This document shows, one piece after another, positions 1 to 7,973 of a stretch of 64,000 nt of DNA. Source of the stretch: Chryseobacterium oleae (GTDB taxonomy: Bacteria; Bacteroidota; Bacteroidia; Flavobacteriales; Weeksellaceae); assembly GCF_900115055.1 (NCBI RefSeq), contig NZ_FOVD01000001.1, positions 1,302,001-1,366,000 of the forward strand. The letters are read 5' to 3'. The position numbers and the translations under genes were made by a program. Under the pieces are notes generated by a model. That model had not been told where the DNA came from. It did not search any database and saw only the letters and a program-made list of their open reading frames with translations. Position 1 is the stretch's first letter; each line of letters opens with the position of its first letter.

Positions 1-1
1 A

Positions 2-592
2 ACACCCAGCTCAAAAGAATATTCCCATGACTTTTTATGGAGACATTATCTGGCACTTCCGCAGAAAGGAATGATTGGTATTTTCAACCGGTCCCATTAT
101 GAAAGCGTTCTGGTATGTAAAGTTCATCCTGAATACAACCTCAGCGAGAAGACATGGTCTTCTGTAAAGGATTTCGATGGTAAGTTCTGGGAAAACAGAT
201 ATGAAAGCATCCGAAATTTTGAACAGCACCTAGCCCACAACGGAACCACCATTGTGAAAATATTTCTGAATGTTTCCAAGGATGAACAGAAGAAAAGGTT
301 ACTGGACAGAATCAACGAACAGGAGAAGAACTGGAAGTTTTCAGCAGCCGATCTTCCGGAAAGGGCTCTTTTCCCACAATATATGGAAGCCTACGAAACC
401 GCTATTAATGAAACGTCAAAAGATCATGCCCCGTGGTATGTGCTTCCTGCGGATAATAAATGGTTTGCAAGAGTAGCCGCTATTCAGATTATTATTGATA
501 CGCTGGAAAAGATGGATCTAAAGTATCCTCAGGTGGGTGAAAAGGAAAAAAATGAGCTTCTGGAAGCTAAAAAAACACTTGAAAGTGAATAA
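2..592 (+). CDS. ppk2: Polyphosphate kinase 2 (PPK2 family), 3' part
   Basis: The reading frame is open from the window edge, so the 5' end lies upstream and about 196 C-terminal residues remain. PPK2 enzymes transfer phosphate between polyphosphate and nucleotides in the cytoplasm. The family hallmarks seen are HDFLWR, the GIFNRSHYE motif, a stretch with NVSKDEQKKRLLDR followed by KNWKFS, and the C-terminal APWYVLPADNKWFAR. An internal ATG at 71 would cut off HDFLWR, so it is not the start. Subclass (AMP, ADP or GDP substrate) cannot be told from this part. The recognition of the family is confident. Confidence 0.93.
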   Translation, partial: TPSSKEYSHDFLWRHYLALPQKGMIGIFNRSHYESVLVCKVHPEYNLSEKTWSSVKDFDGKFWENRYESIRNFEQHLAHNGTTIVKIFLNVSKDEQKKRLLDRINEQEKNWKFSAADLPERALFPQYMEAYETAINETSKDHAPWYVLPADNKWFARVAAIQIIIDTLEKMDLKYPQVGEKEKNELLEAKKTLESE

Positions 593-674
593 ACTTAAAA
601 CGTAAAATATTATATCATAGCTAAGTATATATAAATAAATTTAACTAAGAAGACACCGAAAAGTGAATAATTTA

Positions 675-704
675 TTGTTCATGTGCTTTTTTTTTATAAA
701 TTTA
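675..704 (+). promoter_or_regulatory. Candidate promoter of the L/A/B array
   Basis: TTG at 675-677, a 19-nt spacer and TAAATTTA at 697-704 resemble the Bacteroidetes -33/-7 consensus (TTTG, N19-21, TAnnTTTG) with one mismatch in the last base. Transcription would begin near 709, about 35 nt before the first lipoprotein gene. The rest of 593-745 is AT-rich without genes. Confidence 0.5.
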
Positions 705-745
705 TCAAAAATTAATTTTTTACCCCAAATTATTAAACTTTAGCT

Positions 746-1120
746 ATGAAAAAACTCTTATTATTACCGGCAATCGCCGTAATATGTCTTATCTCCTGTA
801 CCAGTGAAGGAATCGCTGCCAATACAGCACAAAGCATGAAGACTCCACAAATGGAGAATTTCGACAAAGCTTTCAAAAGTCTTAATGACCCACAAAACAG
901 ACCTACTGAAGAGGAACAGAAAAGAAATACCTCTGAACTGAGCGACAGAAGGAAGGCTCTTCTTGTTCCTGCATCCAGGGAACTGATCCTTTCTTCCGGC
1001 GTTACAGAAGCTGAACTCACAAGAAAAACCGGCGGTGATATGAGCCAGATTATTGTGTGGGCTACCAACATCTATATGCAGAAAAGTGACGAGATCCGTA
1101 AGAACTTAAAATCTGAATAG
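746..1120 (+). CDS. Array lipoprotein L1 (unknown family)
   Basis: This is a 124-aa protein with a type II signal peptide and lipobox LISC, so Cys18 would be lipidated. The mature part is hydrophilic and probably helical, with the family core MKTPQM, FDKAFKSL, RPTEEE, NTSELSDRRKALLVPAS and GGDMSQIIVWAT. It is the most divergent of the six L copies: it starts CTSEGIAAN where the others have CNNEGSAVN, and it has Asn for Gly in the SLGDPQNR stretch. It opens the array, and A1 begins 3 nt after its stop. I do not recognise a known family, and no catalytic motif is visible. An anchoring or periplasmic partner role for the neighbouring secreted proteins is inference. Confidence 0.85.
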   Translation: MKKLLLLPAIAVICLISCTSEGIAANTAQSMKTPQMENFDKAFKSLNDPQNRPTEEEQKRNTSELSDRRKALLVPASRELILSSGVTEAELTRKTGGDMSQIIVWATNIYMQKSDEIRKNLKSE

Positions 1121-1123
1121 CAG

Positions 1124-1666
1124 ATGAAAAAGTTTTTACTGCTACTCGGCATATGCTCCGTTTCTTCGGCATATGCTCAGGGAGGAATGCTGATCATTCA
1201 GAATTTCACCACCAATTACGATTTCCGTGGAGCTATTTTTGCCAGTAACAATGCTGGAGGGTGTTATCCAATTGTCGCCAACCAAAATCCTGATGCGATC
1301 GTTGTACCGGCAGGAGCCACTGCAAAATATGAAAATTACAGGGACCAGTATTCTTCCTCCGCCTTTCCGGTTACTTCCTGGAATGTTAATTTGGGCCCAG
1401 GATCTACCGTCTTACCAAGGCTATGGAGCCATCCCAGTCTGATGCCTGGTGGTGTGATTTCCAATAACACCAAATGGTCGATGTCAAAATTCCAGATGTT
1501 TCACGCAGGAACTTCTGTCCCTGAAACCTACTTTAACGGAAATATCGGGGAAACAGTCGCTGCGTGTAATACTGTTCCCGATGTGATCAACACAGCCTGG
1601 GGAAATGCCAAGTGGTTCACCATCACAGCAGGCACAGATGTTTACACCTATCTAGTCATTCAATAA
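1124..1666 (+). CDS. Array secreted protein A1 (unknown family)
   Basis: This 180-aa protein has a type I signal peptide ending SSAYAQ. The mature protein opens with GGMLIIQNFTTNYDF and ends with WFTI...YLVIQ, matching the family-A frame: an N-terminal NNYT-like strand, a Cys in GGCYP, a VPA motif, NYRDQ, a W..HPS motif, KFQM and AGT, a second Cys, and a C-terminal WFTI plus aromatic strand. The two Cys could form a disulfide. Gly, Asn, Ser, Thr and aromatic richness suggests a beta-sandwich. There is no T9SS C-terminal domain. The function is unknown. It sits directly after L1, and B1 follows 20 nt later. Confidence 0.85.
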   Translation: MKKFLLLLGICSVSSAYAQGGMLIIQNFTTNYDFRGAIFASNNAGGCYPIVANQNPDAIVVPAGATAKYENYRDQYSSSAFPVTSWNVNLGPGSTVLPRLWSHPSLMPGGVISNNTKWSMSKFQMFHAGTSVPETYFNGNIGETVAACNTVPDVINTAWGNAKWFTITAGTDVYTYLVIQ

Positions 1667-1686
1667 ATCATTTACCTTATATCACT

Positions 1687-2217
1687 ATGAAAAAGATAAC
1701 ATTACTTTTATCCGCTCTGGCAGGTGTTCTTGCTTTTGCGCAAACTTCTCCTCTCGTTATTCAGAACTACAGTGCCTATAATGCAGAAGGCAGACTTCGT
1801 ACCAGCCCGATAAGTGCACCCGGTCCTTATATGTACGCAGCCCCCAATATTCCTTATGGATCATTCACGATACCTGCAGGAGGGTTTACCCAGTACGATA
1901 AATTCAGTACAGCAGGGACAGCTCCTTATGGGATCACATTATGGTATGTTGGAGACCCTACCAATCCTGCGAACAACGGAACATATGCCTATAATCATCC
2001 TTTTATTGCCACAGTAATGGACCCTAGCAATGTATGGGCGGGATTTGATTTCTTTCTTAAGGATCCTGTAACCCAAAACGGAGTTGATCATTTCCGGATG
2101 GGAGATCCTGCTGTTGACCCCTGGTTTGTCAGTACAGCAACCGGAATTAATTCAAGCGCCGATTGGTTTACCATCACTACACCTAGCGGTCCTACCACTT
2201 ATCTGCAAATCTTTTAA
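1687..2217 (+). CDS. Array secreted protein B1 (unknown family)
   Basis: The start is placed at the ATG at 1687 because it begins a clear signal peptide (MKKITLLLSALAGVLAFAQ); the frame is open further upstream but that part overlaps A1. The 176-aa product has no Cys. It opens LVIQNYSAYNAEGRL and ends SSADWFTITTPSG...YLQIF, ends that it shares with family A, while the middle differs (YMYA.PN.PYG, TIPAGG, YDKF, YNHPFI, and W.GF.F.L.D). It is therefore a divergent branch of the same fold, here called B. The function is unknown. Confidence 0.85.
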   Translation: MKKITLLLSALAGVLAFAQTSPLVIQNYSAYNAEGRLRTSPISAPGPYMYAAPNIPYGSFTIPAGGFTQYDKFSTAGTAPYGITLWYVGDPTNPANNGTYAYNHPFIATVMDPSNVWAGFDFFLKDPVTQNGVDHFRMGDPAVDPWFVSTATGINSSADWFTITTPSGPTTYLQIF

Positions 2218-2223
2218 ATAACC

Positions 2224-2253
2224 GGCAGCTGTTCTGCGGCTGCCTATTTTATT
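2224..2253 (+). terminator. Weak hairpin after B1
   Basis: GGCAGC (2224-2229) pairs with GCTGCC (2239-2244) over a 9-nt loop and is followed by TATTTTATT. The T-run is interrupted, so termination may be partial. It lies in the largest internal gap of the array (2218-2352), separating the first L-A-B module from the second. Confidence 0.4.
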
Positions 2254-2352
2254 GAAAACCATTGATATGGAAAGCAGCTTTTTTGCTTTCTCAGGAAGAC
2301 ATATACCTATACTTCAATACTATTTTAAAACTTATTCTAATACATTTTAATT

Positions 2353-2730
2353 ATGAAAAAATTCTTTTTATCGGCTGCAGTAGCCGTTTTAACCTTAGCA
2401 TCATGTAATAATGAAGGCTCTGCTGTAAACACTGTGGAAACCATGAAAACCCCACAGATGGAAAAATTTGACAAAGCTTTTAAAAGCCTTGGTGATCCAC
2501 AGAACAGACCTACTGAAGAGGAGAAGAAAAGAAATACTTCTGAACTGAGCGACAGAAGAAAGGCACTTCTCGTTCCGGCTTCTAAAGAACTTATCCTTTC
2601 TACAGGGGTTACAGAAAATGAATTGACGAGAAAAACAGGGGGAGATATGAGTCAGATCATTGTCTGGGCAACTCAGATCTATATGCAGAAAAGTGATGAG
2701 ATACGCAGAAACTTAAAATCTGAAAAATAG
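2353..2730 (+). CDS. Array lipoprotein L2 (unknown family)
   Basis: This is a 125-aa lipoprotein with lipobox LASC and Cys18. The mature part begins CNNEGSAVNTVETMKT and follows the L consensus closely. Its own changes are Leu for Ile in ELILS, Asn for Ala in GVTENELT, and a C-terminus of RRNLKSEK. It starts the second L-A-B module, 135 nt after B1, and A2 starts 2 nt after its stop, so L2 and A2 are probably translationally coupled. Its function is unknown. Confidence 0.85.
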   Translation: MKKFFLSAAVAVLTLASCNNEGSAVNTVETMKTPQMEKFDKAFKSLGDPQNRPTEEEKKRNTSELSDRRKALLVPASKELILSTGVTENELTRKTGGDMSQIIVWATQIYMQKSDEIRRNLKSEK

Positions 2731-2732
2731 GT

Positions 2733-3236
2733 ATGAAAAAGCTTTTAACCATTTTAGGATTCGTGTCCATATCCTTTGCTTATGCACAGGGAGGACCTCT
2801 TATCATTAATAATTATACGGCTGCTGATTTTCATACGAGACTTACTGCTGCCAGTCTTACTACGCCGGGGTGTTATTTTTATGTAACCTTAGACAATACT
2901 GAACTTGTTATTCCCAGCGGAAGTTCTGTGAGTTATAACAGTTTCAATATTCCTGGTACGATCTGGAAAGTATCTACCTCTCCTACAGGTGCCACGCCAA
3001 GACCGGGAAGCCACCCAAGTCTTATGTCAGGAGGCGCGATCTCCAACCATACCACATGGGTGATGTCACAATTCCAGTTTCACCAGTCAGGAACAGCTTT
3101 ATCATCAGGAGGTGTAGGTGATACGGGGTATACCTGCAATCCTGTACCTAACACGTTACTTACTACAGAGGGAGCTGTAGAATGGTTTACCATAACGAGC
3201 GCCGGAACCACTTACACATATGTTCAGGCATTTTAA
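2733..3236 (+). CDS. Array secreted protein A2 (unknown family)
   Basis: At 167 aa this is the shortest family-A member. It has a signal peptide ending AYAQ, then GGPLIINNYTAADFHTRL. The first family Cys is kept in PGCYFYV and the second in YTCNPV. The segment between VIPSG and GTIWKV is shorter than in other A proteins and lacks the NY(R/K)DQ(F/Y) stretch, which accounts for the small size. The C-terminus keeps VEWFTI and a final aromatic strand. The function is unknown. Confidence 0.83.
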   Translation: MKKLLTILGFVSISFAYAQGGPLIINNYTAADFHTRLTAASLTTPGCYFYVTLDNTELVIPSGSSVSYNSFNIPGTIWKVSTSPTGATPRPGSHPSLMSGGAISNHTTWVMSQFQFHQSGTALSSGGVGDTGYTCNPVPNTLLTTEGAVEWFTITSAGTTYTYVQAF

Positions 3237-3314
3237 TATTTTTTATCAGCCCTTATTCATTGTTTTAAAACATGAAATAAATTCATAAACACTAATTATT
3301 AAACGAATTACACT

Positions 3315-3860
3315 ATGAAAAAACTAAGCATTATTCTGGGTATTCTGGCGGGAATGGGTATTTCAGCCCAGTCTTCCACACTGGTGATCTATAACTACAG
3401 CGCTTATGATGCTGCGGGAAGATTTATGACCGTTGGGTCGGCAGGTTCCGGATCATCCCAGCCTTATATGTATGCTCTTCCCAATGCTCCTTACAGCGTA
3501 TATACAATTCCTGCAGGAGGCCACACCAAATATGATAAGTTTGACAATACAGGTGGAGGCAATCCGATTCCGATTCCCGGATGGTTTTATATAGATCCCC
3601 TCAACAGTGCCAATACAGGGAATTATCCGTACAATCATCCTACCATCACAGCGGTGACTGCCATCGACGAATGGATGGGGTTTGCATTCAACCTTACGGA
3701 CAGTACGGGATATACTTATGATACATTTGAGGTAGGAGATCCTGTACTTTCGGGAGGTTTTCTCCAATCTAGTCAAAACGGGCCCAACACAGGTTCTTCT
3801 GCGGATTGGTTTACGATCACAACGCCCGGAGGTGTGGTCACTTATTTTCAGATCTTTTAA
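3315..3860 (+). CDS. Array secreted protein B2 (unknown family)
   Basis: This is a 181-aa secreted protein with a signal peptide ending ISAQ. It resembles B1 along its length: LVIYNYSAYDAAGRF, PYMYALPNAPY, TIPAGGHTKYDKF, YPYNHPTI, the F.LTD segment and SSADWFTITTPGG...FQIF. It has no Cys. It starts 78 nt after A2, a larger gap than inside the L-A pairs, and L3 follows 65 nt later. The long antisense frame over it is a shadow. The function is unknown. Confidence 0.83.
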   Translation: MKKLSIILGILAGMGISAQSSTLVIYNYSAYDAAGRFMTVGSAGSGSSQPYMYALPNAPYSVYTIPAGGHTKYDKFDNTGGGNPIPIPGWFYIDPLNSANTGNYPYNHPTITAVTAIDEWMGFAFNLTDSTGYTYDTFEVGDPVLSGGFLQSSQNGPNTGSSADWFTITTPGGVVTYFQIF

Positions 3861-3925
3861 TTCCTCCATTATAATATCAACAACCTTAACATAATAAAAA
3901 CTGATCATTTACAAACAATCTAACT

Positions 3926-4303
3926 ATGAAAAAACAACTGTTATCTGCTGCTTTTGTCATTTTAACCTTGGCATCATGCAACAACGAAGGCTCTGCCGTA
4001 AATACTGTGGAAACGATGAAAACTCCGCAGATGGAAAAATTTGACAAAGCTTTTAAAAGCCTTGGAGACCCTCAGAACAGACCTACGGAAGAGGAGAAGA
4101 AAAGAAATACATCTGAACTGAGCGACAGAAGAAAAGCGCTACTTGTTCCGGCATCGAAGGAACTTATCATTTCTACGGGAGTTACTGAAGCTGAACTAAC
4201 AAGAAAAACAGGTGGTGATATGAGCCAGATCATCGTTTGGGCTACCCAGATCTATATGCAGAAGAGTGACGAAATCAGAAAAAATATCAAATCCGATAAA
4301 TAA
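3926..4303 (+). CDS. Array lipoprotein L3 (unknown family)
   Basis: This is a 125-aa lipoprotein with lipobox LASC (Cys18). The mature 108 residues are identical to those of L4, yet a codon-by-codon reading shows 28 synonymous differences between the two genes and none that changes an amino acid. The signal peptides do differ (MKKQLLSAAFVIL here, MKKYFLSAVIAVL in L4). This indicates strong purifying selection on the mature sequence. A3 follows after 9 nt. The function is unknown. Confidence 0.85.
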   Translation: MKKQLLSAAFVILTLASCNNEGSAVNTVETMKTPQMEKFDKAFKSLGDPQNRPTEEEKKRNTSELSDRRKALLVPASKELIISTGVTEAELTRKTGGDMSQIIVWATQIYMQKSDEIRKNIKSDK

Positions 4304-4312
4304 TCTTTTGTT

Positions 4313-4876
4313 ATGAAAAAAATACTAACCCTACTGGGAATCACAGTGGCTTCTTTTGCTTATTCACAGGGCGGAACACTTATTGTGAACAACTATACGC
4401 CCTATGATTATTACGGAGCCCTGATTGCCAATAATTTTGCAGGCGGATGCTACCCCTATGTAAGTCCAAAAACACCTAACGGTATGATCACCGTTCCTGC
4501 TAACAATAATATGGGTACCGGAACTGAGCTGAGGTATGACAACTACAAAGATCAATACACTTCATCACTGTATCCTATATACGAATGGCAGGTAAATGTA
4601 TCACCAACCTCCGGGCAGCCACGGTTATGGAATCACCCTGCCGTAGGACCTGCTTCACCTGTAGGACTCAATACAAAATGGGGATCTACAAAATTTCAAA
4701 TGTTTTTTGCCGGTACTATGAATAACGTTCCGGAATATCACGCCAATTTAAGTCTCGCGGGAAATCCTTGTAATTTGTCTGATGACTTTTTCAACACACC
4801 ATCCGGAAGTAACAGCGCAGAAATGTTCATGATATCAAGCGGAGGAATTAACTTCACCTATATCCAACTTTATTAA
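4313..4876 (+). CDS. Array secreted protein A3 (unknown family)
   Basis: This is a 187-aa protein with a signal peptide ending FAYSQ and the mature start GGTLIVNNYTPYDYYG. Both family Cys are present (GGCYPYV and NPCNLS). It keeps VPA, NYKDQYTSSLYP, WNHPAV, TKWG, KFQM and the C-terminal SAEMF.I with TYIQLY. It is the closest paralogue of A4. Since L3 and L4 are also identical as mature proteins, the L-A pair was probably duplicated as a unit. The function is unknown. Confidence 0.85.
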   Translation: MKKILTLLGITVASFAYSQGGTLIVNNYTPYDYYGALIANNFAGGCYPYVSPKTPNGMITVPANNNMGTGTELRYDNYKDQYTSSLYPIYEWQVNVSPTSGQPRLWNHPAVGPASPVGLNTKWGSTKFQMFFAGTMNNVPEYHANLSLAGNPCNLSDDFFNTPSGSNSAEMFMISSGGINFTYIQLY

Positions 4877-4888
4877 TCTGATTTACTT

Positions 4889-5266
4889 ATGAAAAAATAT
4901 TTTTTATCGGCTGTAATAGCTGTTTTAACCTTAGCATCATGTAACAATGAAGGCTCTGCCGTGAATACCGTGGAAACGATGAAAACCCCACAGATGGAAA
5001 AATTCGACAAAGCTTTTAAAAGCCTTGGAGATCCTCAGAACAGACCTACGGAAGAGGAGAAAAAAAGAAATACTTCGGAACTGAGCGACAGAAGAAAAGC
5101 ACTTTTGGTTCCTGCGTCGAAAGAGCTGATCATTTCCACAGGCGTTACTGAAGCTGAACTGACGAGAAAAACAGGTGGTGACATGAGCCAGATCATCGTT
5201 TGGGCTACTCAGATTTATATGCAGAAGAGTGACGAAATCAGAAAAAATATCAAATCCGACAAATAA
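4889..5266 (+). CDS. Array lipoprotein L4 (unknown family)
   Basis: This 125-aa lipoprotein has lipobox LASC and Cys18. Its mature sequence is the same as that of L3 at every residue, with 28 synonymous codon differences. It starts 12 nt after A3, and A4 starts 9 nt after its stop. The same 9-nt spacer length lies between L3 and A3, in keeping with duplication of a two-gene unit. Its function is unknown; a helical, soluble periplasmic or surface domain on a lipid anchor is the simplest reading. Confidence 0.85.
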   Translation: MKKYFLSAVIAVLTLASCNNEGSAVNTVETMKTPQMEKFDKAFKSLGDPQNRPTEEEKKRNTSELSDRRKALLVPASKELIISTGVTEAELTRKTGGDMSQIIVWATQIYMQKSDEIRKNIKSDK

Positions 5267-5275
5267 TTTATTACT

Positions 5276-5839
5276 ATGAAAAAAATACTAACGATACTTG
5301 GAATCACAGTGGCTTCTTTTGCTTACTCACAAGGAGGAACACTTGTTGTGAATAATTATACACCTTATGATTATTACGGTGCTATCATGGCCAATAATTT
5401 TTCAGGCGGATGCTACCCATATGTAAGCCCCAATACCCCTAACAGTATGATCACCGTTCCTGCCAACGCCAATATGGGTACAGGAACAGAGCTAAGGTAT
5501 GTCAATTACAAAGATCAATACACCTCATCGCTGTATCCTATAAACGAATGGAATGTGAGTGTCTCAGCAACTACCACTCAACAACGATTATGGAATCATC
5601 CTGCCGTAGGACCTGCTTCACCTGTAGGGCTCAATACAAAATGGGGACATACAAAATTTCAGATGTTTTATGCAGGGACTACAAATAATGTCCCGGGATA
5701 TAACGCCAATTTAGGTCTCGCAGGAAATCCATGTACTGGGGCTTCCGACAATTTCACCACGATATCCGGAGCGAACAGTGCGGAAATGTTTATCATATCA
5801 AGCGGGGGAATCAATTACACTTATATCCAACTTTATTAA
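5276..5839 (+). CDS. Array secreted protein A4 (unknown family)
   Basis: This 187-aa protein is collinear with A3 without length change. Conserved stretches include GGTLVVNNYTPYDYYG, GGCYPYVSP, GTGTELRY, NYKDQYTSSLYP, RLWNHPAVGPASPV and GGINYTYIQLY. The differences from A3 cluster around INEWNVSVSATTTQ and after the second Cys (NPCTGASDNF), so these stretches vary fastest. The signal peptide ends FAYSQ. The function is unknown. Confidence 0.85.
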   Translation: MKKILTILGITVASFAYSQGGTLVVNNYTPYDYYGAIMANNFSGGCYPYVSPNTPNSMITVPANANMGTGTELRYVNYKDQYTSSLYPINEWNVSVSATTTQQRLWNHPAVGPASPVGLNTKWGHTKFQMFYAGTTNNVPGYNANLGLAGNPCTGASDNFTTISGANSAEMFIISSGGINYTYIQLY

Positions 5840-5847
5840 TCTTAATT

Positions 5848-6219
5848 ATGAAAAAATATTTTTTATCGGCTGCAATAGCTGTTTTAACCTTAGCATCATG
5901 TAACAATGAAGGCTCTGCCGTGAATACTGTGGAAACGATGAAGACGCCACAGATGGAAAAATTCGACAAAGCTTTCAAAAGCCTGGGAGATCCACAGAAC
6001 AGACCTACTGAAGAGGAGAAGAAAAGAAATACTTCCGAACTGAGTGACAGAAGAAAAGCACTTCTTGTACCTGCATCAAAAGAACTGATCATTTCCACAG
6101 GGGTTACAGAAGCTGAACTTACAAGAAAAACAGGCGGTGATATGAGCCAGATCATCGTTTGGGCGACTCAGATCTATATGCAGAAGAGTGATGAAATCAG
6201 AAAAAACATTAAATCCTAA
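5848..6219 (+). CDS. Array lipoprotein L5 (unknown family)
   Basis: The ATG at 5848 is chosen because it starts the lipoprotein signal peptide (MKKYFLSAAIAVLTLASC); the longer upstream frame runs through A4. The 123-aa product matches L3 and L4 but lacks the last two residues (it ends NIKS rather than NIKSDK). Spacing is 8 nt from A4 and 11 nt to A5. It heads a sub-array of three consecutive A genes without further L copies. The function is unknown. Confidence 0.85.
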   Translation: MKKYFLSAAIAVLTLASCNNEGSAVNTVETMKTPQMEKFDKAFKSLGDPQNRPTEEEKKRNTSELSDRRKALLVPASKELIISTGVTEAELTRKTGGDMSQIIVWATQIYMQKSDEIRKNIKS

Positions 6220-6230
6220 AATTAATCATC

Positions 6231-6794
6231 ATGAAAAAATTACTAACCGTATTAGGCTTAGCCGCTTTTTCTCTGGGGTATTCCCAGGGAGGAACTCTTG
6301 TTTTGAATAACTATTCTGCCTATGATTTTGTGGGATTCATTATTGCCAATAATCTTGCCGGTGGGTGTTATCCTTATATCACTTCTGCCAATCCGGACAT
6401 GGTGAGAGTTCCTGCCGATTCTCATATGGGCAACGGAAATGAGCTGAGATACGACAATTACAGAGATCAGTTTGGCTCTTCTTTATATCCCATGGCTTCC
6501 TGGCATGTGGCTACCTCCAGCGCACTTGGCGTCATTAGACCCTGGAATTTCGGTTCTCTAATACCCGGCGGAGTTTTATCCACCAATACAAGATGGGCCA
6601 CTACCAAATTCGTGATGTATTATCCGGGAACAACGAACCTGGCACCGGACAACTTCAACGGCGCTATAACCATTGTTGGCAATACCTGCTATACTGCATT
6701 GGATAATATGACTTCTACTACTGGAAATAACAGTGCGGAAATATTTACGATCACGAGTGGAACCTCCACTACCACCTACATCCAACTTTATTAA
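6231..6794 (+). CDS. Array secreted protein A5 (unknown family)
   Basis: This is a 187-aa protein with a signal peptide ending GYSQ and then GGTLVLNNYSAYDFVG. The Cys residues are in GGCYPYI and NTCYTA. It carries the VPADSHMGNG motif that also appears in A6 and A7, with NYRDQFGSSLYP and TTKFVMYYPGT. Here the W.HP motif is replaced by PWNFGS. It ends SAEIFTI...TTYIQLY. It is clearly a family member, more distant from A3 and A4. The function is unknown. Confidence 0.85.
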   Translation: MKKLLTVLGLAAFSLGYSQGGTLVLNNYSAYDFVGFIIANNLAGGCYPYITSANPDMVRVPADSHMGNGNELRYDNYRDQFGSSLYPMASWHVATSSALGVIRPWNFGSLIPGGVLSTNTRWATTKFVMYYPGTTNLAPDNFNGAITIVGNTCYTALDNMTSTTGNNSAEIFTITSGTSTTTYIQLY

Positions 6795-6806
6795 TTTGAT
6801 TGAATT

Positions 6807-7346
6807 ATGAAAAAGATTTTAGCTATCATAGGAACAGCAGCCGCTTCTTTGGCCTACTCACAGGGTACGATCATCATTAATAATTATTCTCAATATGATT
6901 TTCATGGATTTATTATGGCGGCCGGATCTACAGCCGGATGCTATCCCCGGGTAGGAAATGATGGCGAGATCGTAGTCCCTGCAGATTCTCATATGGGTAA
7001 CAATATGGAACTGATCTATAAAGATTACAACGGTCAGTTCATGTCTTCTTTATATCCTACCGCCAACTGGGCTGTCACATTAAGTCCCACCAATTCTTCC
7101 ATCATGGCCTGGAATAATCCCAACCTTGCAACCAGCGGTACTATTTCAACCACAACCCGATGGTTTGCCACTAAATTTGATATGACGGAACCCGGAACAA
7201 CTACATCCTCACCGGACTTTCGGGCCAATTTAAATCTGGCCAATCCCTGCAACCCTACCGCGTATAGTTATTACGATACTCCATCGGGAAACAACAGTGC
7301 TGAAATCTTTACTATAGGAACGATAACCTATTTACAACTGTTTTAA
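6807..7346 (+). CDS. Array secreted protein A6 (unknown family)
   Basis: This 179-aa protein follows A5 by 12 nt with no L gene between. The signal peptide ends AYSQ. The mature start is GTIIINNYSQYDFHG, missing one Gly of the usual GG. Cys are in AGCYPRV and NPCNPT. It keeps VPADSHMGN, NGQFMSSLYP, AWNNPNL, TRWFATKFDM and SAEIFTI...TYLQLF. It is the middle member of the triple-A stretch. The function is unknown. Confidence 0.84.
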   Translation: MKKILAIIGTAAASLAYSQGTIIINNYSQYDFHGFIMAAGSTAGCYPRVGNDGEIVVPADSHMGNNMELIYKDYNGQFMSSLYPTANWAVTLSPTNSSIMAWNNPNLATSGTISTTTRWFATKFDMTEPGTTTSSPDFRANLNLANPCNPTAYSYYDTPSGNNSAEIFTIGTITYLQLF

Positions 7347-7382
7347 TACAGGATATCGAGGATTTAAATTAATTATAAAATC

Positions 7383-7940
7383 ATGAAAAAAATATTCACT
7401 ATTCTCACCCTATCATTACTGTCATCTGCTTATGCACAGCACAGTATCATGATCGTCAATAACTACTCTACTACCTTTGATTTTCAGGGAAAAATAGGGG
7501 CTCATAATTTCGCAGGCAGCTGCTATCCTTATGTAACATCCAATACTCCGACGTCCATCGTTGTTCCGGCAGATTCGCATCAGGGTAACGGTAAAGAACT
7601 GGCTTATAAAAATTTCAGAGACCAGTTTACAAGTTCACTGTATCCTACCACTAACTGGACATTGCAGACCACTGCCACTAATTCTTCGGTAAGATCATGG
7701 AATCATCCAAGCATAGCACCGGGCGGTGTTATTTCAGAAAATGTAAAATGGGCATCTTCCCAGTTTCAGATGTACTATGCAGGTACATCCACTCCGGAGC
7801 CGGGTTTTAGCGGACAAATCGGGGAATCTCCTGATCCCTGCACGGGTGCTCCGGGATATACTTCCACATCCTACGGAGACATTGAATGGTTCAACATTAC
7901 CGTAGCAAACGTCACTTATTCGTATTTACAAATTTATTAG
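7383..7940 (+). CDS. Array secreted protein A7 (unknown family)
   Basis: This 185-aa protein has a signal peptide ending SAYAQ, then HSIMIVNNYSTTFDFQG. The family Cys are in GSCYPYV and DPCTGA. VPADSHQGNGKEL, NFRDQFTSSLYPTTNW, SWNHPSIAPGGVIS and SSQFQMYYAGTSTPEP are clear. The C-terminus is IEWFNIT with YSYLQIY. It closes the run of three A genes, and L6 starts 33 nt later. The function is unknown. Confidence 0.84.
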   Translation: MKKIFTILTLSLLSSAYAQHSIMIVNNYSTTFDFQGKIGAHNFAGSCYPYVTSNTPTSIVVPADSHQGNGKELAYKNFRDQFTSSLYPTTNWTLQTTATNSSVRSWNHPSIAPGGVISENVKWASSQFQMYYAGTSTPEPGFSGQIGESPDPCTGAPGYTSTSYGDIEWFNITVANVTYSYLQIY

Positions 7941-7973
7941 TCACAAAAAATCTAACCTACATCCTAATTCATT

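Noticed and set aside
3453..3908. 151-codon frame antisense to B2
   Set aside because: It is a shadow of the array gene B2, whose homology to B1 and B3 fixes the coding strand.
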